From the NCBI GenBank assembly GCA_022494885.1, contig JAGVSM010002653.1, forward strand, positions 1-64,000: DNA of 64,000 nt, read 5' to 3'. This document shows, piece after piece, positions 47,801-56,800 of this stretch. The number at the start of each line of letters is the position of its first letter. Positions within the stretch are counted from its first letter, which is position 1. Under the pieces are notes generated by a model that searched no databases, had not been told where the DNA came from, and saw nothing but the letters and a program-made list of their open reading frames with translations. This stretch comes from Micrasema longulum. Its lineage: Eukaryota; Arthropoda; Insecta; Trichoptera; Brachycentridae. The position numbers and the translations under genes were made by a program.

Positions 47801-50800
47801 TATTCTGCCCACGTTTGATCATGTTCATTTTCCATTTTTTTTTCATCTATTGATTTTTATGAAGTAAAAGCTGAAACCCTTATTGATGTGGGTTAGATTC
47901 TTCCTTTGTCTAGGCATTTACAGGGCTTATCACCTGTAAATGCCTAGACTAAATTATGTCCATATTCCCTACTCAAAAATGTTTTCCCTCTCTGTTGAAA
48001 TAAATTTAAATATGAATAACTCCCTAGGAAGGAAATCCAGCCAGTCTGCAAGCATTTGGACATACTAAAACAAAGTTGAATTAACTACCTGGTAAAAGAA
48101 GAAGTATCAAAATTAGAAAATTGTTTTCAGGCGTTGCCTAGTAGGTGAATAGGTTCAGCCGGATGAATCTCACCCAAGTGATAAAGGTTTCAGCTCTTTT
48201 ACTTCACAAAAGTCAACAGATGGAAGAGTTAAGGAAATATGGATGTTAAAACATGGGCAGAATGGTGAATGTTACACAGTGTGTAAAGTGGCCACTTAAA
48301 CCAGCCAATGACAGGTCATAACCCCTGTAAATGCCTAGACTTCCATATTCCCTTCTCAGAAATGTTTTCCCTCTCTGTTGAAATAAAATTAAATATGAAT
48401 AACTCCCTGGGAGGAAATCCAGCCAGTCTGCAAGCATTTGGTCATACTCAAACATTGTAGATTCTTCCTAATCATTTCACTAAGGTCGCCACTAGAACAT
48501 GCCTGAAATTTAAAAAAAAATTAAATCCTTACTTCTTTCCGCCCCGTGGTCTAATGGCAAGCACGTTTGCCTACCACGCAATAGGCCTCGGATTAAAAAA
48601 TGTGGTTTTACACTAGAATATTCCCCAAACTGGTGCCTGAAGTGTAAGACTGATAATCTAACCTACATGTAACAAAAATGATCAAGATACGCTGTGATTG
48701 GTGTACCGATGCAGTGCCCTATGTACCATCAGGTTCTGAGAAGGAATAATGGCGATAATATTCTACTAAAATGTTGAACAGTTCTGTTTATCAAAAATAT
48801 TTTGGTGTTTTCAATTTTAAGAACTGAATTGATTTTCAGTATTGCAGTGCAAATTAATTAATTTGTTTTTTAAGATTTGAAAGTTTAACGGAAAAAAAGG
48901 GCTTTTAAATTAAAGCACCAATTACTTAAAGTACGAAAATTCACACCTGAATTTCCGTTTCACACGGAGAAAGTAGCTTTCGATGCTCCACATGTAAATA
49001 CCATCTTCAGAATAAAGATATCGAGACAATCAAAACATAACAATAAACCTGATAATGTGACCAGTAAAGTTGAATGAACAACTCATTGTACCAACGTATG
49101 AATATCCTACAGTTATTTACTTATTGTATTGTATAAACATAATATGAAATATCTATTATTTTTAAACAGTGGGATTGTAATTTAATATCAGGAAATTTAG
49201 AGAATACTTGTTTGGAGAAATTTTCATTAACGTTTGAGTCGTATATTTTGCTAAACAAATCGCATCCATCATTAATACAAACGAAAGGATAATTTGAATC
49301 GATTATTTCTAAAATGTCATGAGTCCCACTTATGCAATTTTACAGGAGACACTTTAAACTGTTTAGTTCTTTGTCTACAATGACATCAGTACCTAATTTA
49401 TAATTAAATTTTAAGTATTATAAACCTTTTACAAATCATAATAACTTACTGCCTTTAAACTACGTATTTTTATTCTAATCACCTGAAAGATAATAAAGAT
49501 TTTATCTAATAGTCAAATGTCTTATGTGCAAAAATTGTTCTACTGTATACAATATACATAATATTATAAAATGCAATCACTCTTCGCAATAATTTATTTA
49601 GACATTAACTTGCATATTTTATATCTCATCATTTTTTCATCATTATTCCCTTTCCGCACTTAATGGTGCATAGGGCACTGAATTGATACACCGATCGCAG
49701 TGTGTATTGATATTTTTTGCTACATTAAGGTAAGATGATCAGTCTTACGCTTCAGGGACTATGAAATATTCTAGTCCAAAACACATTTTTAAATAAATAA
49801 ATATTTCATGTCAACCATACCGGGAATCGAACCCAAGACCTCTTGCATGGTAGTCAAACGCGCTGACCACTCCACCACGAGGTCGACAATTTTTAATTTT
49901 ATGTCCAATAACACTTATCTAAGTACAACATTTTTCTATAGTAATACTGAATCTCCACTTTCAGTAAAAATATTACTGAAGATTATAAATTTACATACAA
50001 TTCGATTTAATGAATTGTGTTTTTGCAACAATTATTGTTTATATCTACTTACATTATGTAATAAATACCACAAAATATATTTATTATTTTGAATTGTTGA
50101 ATTTTTATTTGGACTTATTAATTAAGACTGGATTGGACTTGATATAAGACTGGAAAAGACTGGATTTTAAGACTAGATTGGACTGAATATAAGACTGGAT
50201 TTATTATAACTGTATTAAAGAGATATAATGTATGGGAGCAAAAATTGATAATTTTTCAGTAAGCTGCTTGTTGTATGCAGATGATGCAGTTCTGTTAGCA
50301 AGCAGCAAGCAGCAAGGATGATTTGCAACAAATATTCTCTAGAATGTATGATGTATGCCTGGAGAGCGAATTGGCGATGAACGAAAGTAAGTCAAAAGTG
50401 ATGGTATTTGAATGGGGAAATGAGGTTACTGACTGCATAATAAATGTAAACAACGAATGTCTCGAACAAGTAGAAAAATTTGTGTATCTGGGAAGCATGT
50501 TTTTAAGAGATGGAAGAGTAGAAAAGATGTTGAAAGGAGAGTGAATGCGGGCAACAAAATAAACGGAGCACTAAGCACAGTAATTGCTAATAAAAATATG
50601 TCAATCGAAGCTAAACTGGTAGTGCACAACGGAGTTTTAGTCCCAGCACTTATGTATGGAAGTGAAACATAGAACTGGCAGAGGAAGGATGAAACCCGAG
50701 TGAACGCGGTTAAAATGCGATCTTTTAGACAAACGTGTGGGAAATCAATGTATAACAGGGTTACGAATGATGAAATCAGGCGAGAGTGTAAATCTGAGTC

Positions 50801-53800
50801 AAGAATAATTGATAGGATTGAGAAAGGGTCTCTAAGATGGTTTGGTCACGTAGAACGAATGGACGACGAAAGAATGGTAAAACAAGTATATATGGCGAAA
50901 ATGAACGGTAACGTGAGACGAAGACGACCAAGAAAGATGCGACATGATCAGATAAACCAAAATCTTAAGTCTTGTCTTGTCAAAATCAGACAGAACCGAA
51001 GGGCATGTATGACGAGACGTATGCATGTGGAAGAATCTAGGAATATATGCCAGAATAGACGTGTGTGGCGGTCCAGTCTCTCTGCCTACCCCTACAGGGA
51101 AATGGCGTGATGGTAGTAGTAGTAGTATTTATAAAACGTTTGATCTGCGTTCTAAGTACGACTATATTGTACGACGACTGTTTTGAAACTATGTGCATTC
51201 TTTAGTACATTGTGCATAGGAACTGCTATGTGGTAAACTCGATTGCAAAAGTTGAATCTGGATATAATTCACTCGGCATAGGTTCATTAGAAAACCAGCA
51301 GATATAATATGTACCTACCGATTTCCGCAATCTGTATATTTTAAAAACACGTTGTGCTTAATGCGTTTTTTCAAGGATACAGATAATATTATTTATATTT
51401 TTTACTAACACATACGACACAATTGCCTTATACGAAACTTATAATATGAACATATTTGGTTGTTTTTTTTTTTAAAACATACATTTCTTTTTACCCAAGA
51501 TTACGAAACAAAAATCAAACCTTAAAATTATATAACACATTCAATAGAAGTTTAATATACTTAATTTAAAAATAAATGTATACCAAATAAAATATTTTAA
51601 AGGTATATCTTTATTTTATATAATATGACAATAAATTCATAAAGTTACTGCTTCTTAAAAATATATACTAAAGGTTTAGTTACCATTCACCGTCTTTGAA
51701 AAAGTTCAAAAAGTTTGTTCTATAAAAACAAAACCCCACGTTAAATATATCCGATACGTAGGAACAACTGTTGCCGCCATTACATAAAGAAAATAAGTAA
51801 AAAGTATTAACAATGCTAAAGCCAATTAAAAAAATCCACTGTAAATATAATGACACATAATATGTAAGAAAATAAGTTTCGTAATTGTATTTGTGCGACG
51901 TTTGTATTCATGTGTATGTGAATGTGTGTATGCGTGGATGAATGAGGGAGAGGATACATGTGCGTGTGGGAATGAATGAGGGAGAGGGTGCGTGTGTGTG
52001 GGTGCGTAAGTATAAAAAAATAATTGTAAAAAAAAAATTGTAATTATTCCATATTATTGAGGTGGGTATTCAATATGTACCCTAAAAAAATATATCTTAT
52101 TAAAGTATGTAATCAAGTGTATTGTTCGAAATCATAAGATCAATCATTTTCAATTTATTAAAGCGGAAAATAATTTAGTAAAAAAATGTTTTTCCCCATA
52201 TGTTTTCCAAATTCTCATTTTAAATAAGTATTTCTATCTTTCGTTTAAGAAAAGGCAAGTTTGGTAATTACTATATAACGGGGGGAAATTTGACAAGTCG
52301 TTAGTTCTTTGTCAAATTCACGTTTTGTCAAATAAAACCGCAGTCTTGGCTGCCGCATAATAAATAGGCTTGCAGGTGTGTGATATTTTAGTATGTATGA
52401 TTATTTCCCAGGTCGACAACTTTGGTTTTAGAAGACAGAATGTACCTACATAGGTACACATACCGCATTGTTTGCATATGCTCGTACATACATATAGTGC
52501 TATTCGTGACCTCATGACCTCTGCGCCAGTGATCTCTTTCACTAGTTCGTATTTTGTATTCATTTATGATGAATGGCAGGTATATAAGTCAAGTAGACTA
52601 TAGAACTGTACATAAGTGGCTGTATTGAGTAGGAAATGGTTTTTTTCGTTTACTTGTAGAAAAAATAATTGTATATGTTTAATACATTACCCATGTGACT
52701 CAAGGAAGCGTAGATACGAGTATATAATATGTGGCTTTTGTATGAGCTAATTTGCTAACTTACGTTTGGTGAATGTTTAACTACAAATAGTTTTTCAGCT
52801 TCAGGCATCATTATATGAGAGTAGAGTTGGGTGATAGCACTCAGAGTTTTCAAAATATTGAAACAATCGTAATTTTATTTTGTTCTATTGTAAGATTGAG
52901 GCCAGCAGTTTGGAGTCCTGTTTATTACTGCAACTCATATGATCTTGAATGAGTACAGAGAAAGTTTTAAAGATATATTAAATTTAAATTAGGTCTAACT
53001 GTGTCAGAAATAAATTATAAATCCCCGATGACTGATTTAAGTTTACCATTACTAACAATAACACAAATGAACAATAAATGACCTGTTGTTTATTTATAAA
53101 TTATTAAATAGTAAAATAGATTGCCCAGAACTGTTAACTTTAATAAACTTTCGTATTCCACATAGACCAACAAGACTTAATTTTTTGTTTTACAGTCATC
53201 ATCATTGAATTCGCCAATTATTCGCATGCAGCGACTTGCAAATCAATACAGTGATGATTTAGATTTATTTTATACCACGCCGCTGATGATCAAGTCCTGT
53301 CTTTTGAAAAAGAATTAACAATTAAAAATTCAAATAATGATTAGTTCTTCACTTTTGTTTTAACTCTTTACTCTTGTGTTATTATTTTTTAAATTTATTA
53401 TTGTGTAATATTAATATTTATATAAACCATGAAGTAAACTTTTAACTTTCCCTTTAAAGCACTTTCTTTTTTCTTCTTCAATTCCTCTTTTTTTAAAACT
53501 GCTATTTTTTTTATTCACCCTTCTTTTTATAAAGGTAAATATTTATATTTGTTACAGATGTAATATTTCTTTTTTTATATATAAATACTGTTAACTCTTC
53601 TTAAATACTTCTCGATGTTTTTGTTCTTTTTTTAATATTATGATATTTTTTGTTGTATTTTTATTCACTGGTTTTATTGTAATTATGTAAAAGGTTCACG
53701 GAACCGTAAATAAATAAATAAATAAGCACTTAAAAAACTTATTCAACGCTAAAAATAAAAGAAGTATAATGCACAAATATAATGGATTGTGAATGTGAAC

Positions 53801-56800
53801 GTAACCACGTTATTTAGAATACATTGTTATACGCCACGTAAAAACTTGTGATGGCCTCCGTGGTGTAATGGCTAAGACGCTTGACTCATGCTCGGAAGTT
53901 TCCGGGTTCGATTCCTGGTGAAAACACAAAAGTGTTTTTTCTCAAGCCTCAGTGTTTTGTACTTCACCCCTGCAATTGGGCCTCCTGAGACCCGATAACA
54001 ATGACGATCTACAATTTTCTAAAAATTAAAATCGATTTTTCTGTACGAAAATTTGTATTTTCGTATGATTTTTTTTCGAAACTTGTTCAAGTACAGATTA
54101 CTGACGAAGGCGCTATGAATTTTCGTAAATAAATAAGCACATTTTCGTACAGAAAATTAGATTTTCACTTTATAGACAATTAAAAAAAAAACTATTAATT
54201 TTGCATTGCTGTCGTGGTGCAAACAAAAATAAACAAATATTTTTTTCTTTTCAATAATCTAATTTCTCCTGACTATAAAACGGAAGTATTTTATTAGTAG
54301 CTGAATAAAATCCATGATAATATCAGCTTTGTTACTTCAATTTCGCTAAGGTTTTTTAAGAAAAGTATCTACGTAATCAATCCTAGGTACATGTTTAAAT
54401 TAAAGCGCTTTATTTGATTTACAGCAAAACCTTGCGAAATCTCTGGATTCTAAATGGGAAATAACATGTTTTCCTCTTATGGCTCAATTGTATTAAATTC
54501 AACATAATGCACCTACATACGTGCGTGATAAAAAATAACTTTTTTCTCACGCACGTATAATGTACATACCTTTACAATTGAATGAGTACCACGGATGGCG
54601 TTGTAACCTATAACTTAAACGTGAACATAAAACATTACTGATTTAGACATTTTGTATAAAATATGACAGTGAAATTAGATATTTGTCAGAGTAAAATTAG
54701 ACTTTTCTGCGGTCACTAAAATATTACGTTTTTAAATTATTTTTAAAGCGTGTAATAATTATAAGGATATATTATTCAACATGTCTCTTTTTCTCGGTAG
54801 ATTCCAATTAACATACAAAATATAAACATATTATAGATATTTATGTCTAAAATTAAAACTTTAGACGGGCATGAGCACAGATATATTTATCTGTTTAGTG
54901 GGCATGAGTATCTACAGGCTTTAAGACAGATATTTTGATTGAGACGGAAAAAAAAATTGTACGGGAAATATTTTCGTGTTCCACATAAATCAACTAGATT
55001 TATTTTTTTGTTTCAGTCTTAATTATACTAATTATTAATTGAATTCGCCTGTTTTCCCGTATGCAGCGGCTTTCAAATCAATACAGTGATTATTTTGATT
55101 TATTTCATACCTCGCCGTTGACAATCAAGTCCTGTATTCTAAAAAAATAATAAATTGGGGGTTTAATTAATCATTTGATTTTTATCCTTGAGTTTTTTAT
55201 TTTTGTATAGCGTTTTGTATTTGTATTTATATTTGTAAAACTATGTTTTATTTATCCACGTTATGATACTACATTTATAAAAGCCTCATAGACATTTATA
55301 AACAAGAAATACGCGGGTCAATTCATTACATGGGTACTTTACGCCCTGCCTAATTTTTTACAATTATTTGAAAGTCTAAAATTTTGCATATTTTTAAATG
55401 TCCATGTGTTGAGAGCTGAATATATTATAATATATATGTACATAAGTCTATACTGTTTGTATGTTTTTGTGTATTGTTATTTAACATTTTAAAAAATATT
55501 TTGTCTTTTTATTTGGTATAATTATATTTCGAACCCGAGACCTCACATGGTAGGCAAGTGCGCTGACCATTACACAACGAGGCCGACATGGTCGATATGT
55601 TCGATTCCCGTCATGGTTGATATAAAATATTTATTTAAAAGGGTATGTTTACACCAGCATATTTCATAGTCCCTGGACTGGTTCTGATCATCTTACCTTC
55701 ATGTAACAAAAATAATCGAGATACGCTGCAATTGGTGTACCAATGCAGTTACCTATGCATCATTAAACGCGGAAAGGGAATGATGATGATGATGATAGTA
55801 ATTATATTTTGTACCCCTTTGTTTTGTTCAATTTAATTTAATTGAGTCCATTTAAATCTTCAATAACCTCTGCTTTATATGTGCGTAACAATAAGTTTTT
55901 TTTATAGTGACAGATCAAAACAAGATTTTCAGCCGAAACCGAATCCGTTCTAATTTCGGCCGAAATTGAAACCGAAACATATTTAAATAAGTTGAAAGTC
56001 ACATGAAAACGCTCAAAATTAGGCGTTTTTATTATTGAACCTTGCGAATTCATTAAAATAAGTGTTTAATAAAATACACAATTAAATTAAGGGCATAAAT
56101 TTAATGAGTATTTTTTTATATTTATAGCGCTTTTTGGTTCGTAGTTATGTTATTTATTTATATATACGCCCAATAGGCATTTTTATGAACACATTTATAC
56201 ATTAAAAAATATTAAAACAAAATTAGAAAGACTCAATGGTTTATAGTAGACTTTGTGAGAGTGGAAGCGGGAGAGAGGTGTTTATAATTGAATTTGATCC
56301 GGTGATCGTTTGAAAGAAGACAACTTGTTATCAAAGAAATCAAAACTGGTATGTTTGTTGGCAGACCTAAGAATTCTGGGCATAGGAGAATGATAACCAT
56401 AGTTAGTTCTATGGTTATCGGTATGAAAGAGTAAGTTTTGTCTGAGGTTTCTAGTTGGGATATTCAATTTTATTAAGCTCAGTAGTTCAGGCGCATCAAA
56501 GAGTGAGTTGACAATTTTAAATAGGACTATAAGGTCGGATTTATTTCGACGGTCTTGAAGAGAAGATATATTCAAAGTAGTTTCTAACTCCTTATACGTA
56601 TATAGGTCTCTGGATAAGCTCAACCTCCAGCCTATCTTTCTTAAAAATCGATGTTGAACTGATTCAATGTTCTTGATGTGAACATCATAATATGGAGACC
56701 AGATAACAGAGGAATACTCTAGATGCGGGCGAACTAGGGAACAGAAGAGAGTTTTAAGGGTATTGATATTTTTGAAGTCAGCTGTGCTTCTGTGAATAAA

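Noticed and set aside
47700..48470. CRISPR-like or tandem regulatory array
   Set aside because: Copies are long, unevenly spaced and in both orientations, and eukaryotic context excludes CRISPR.
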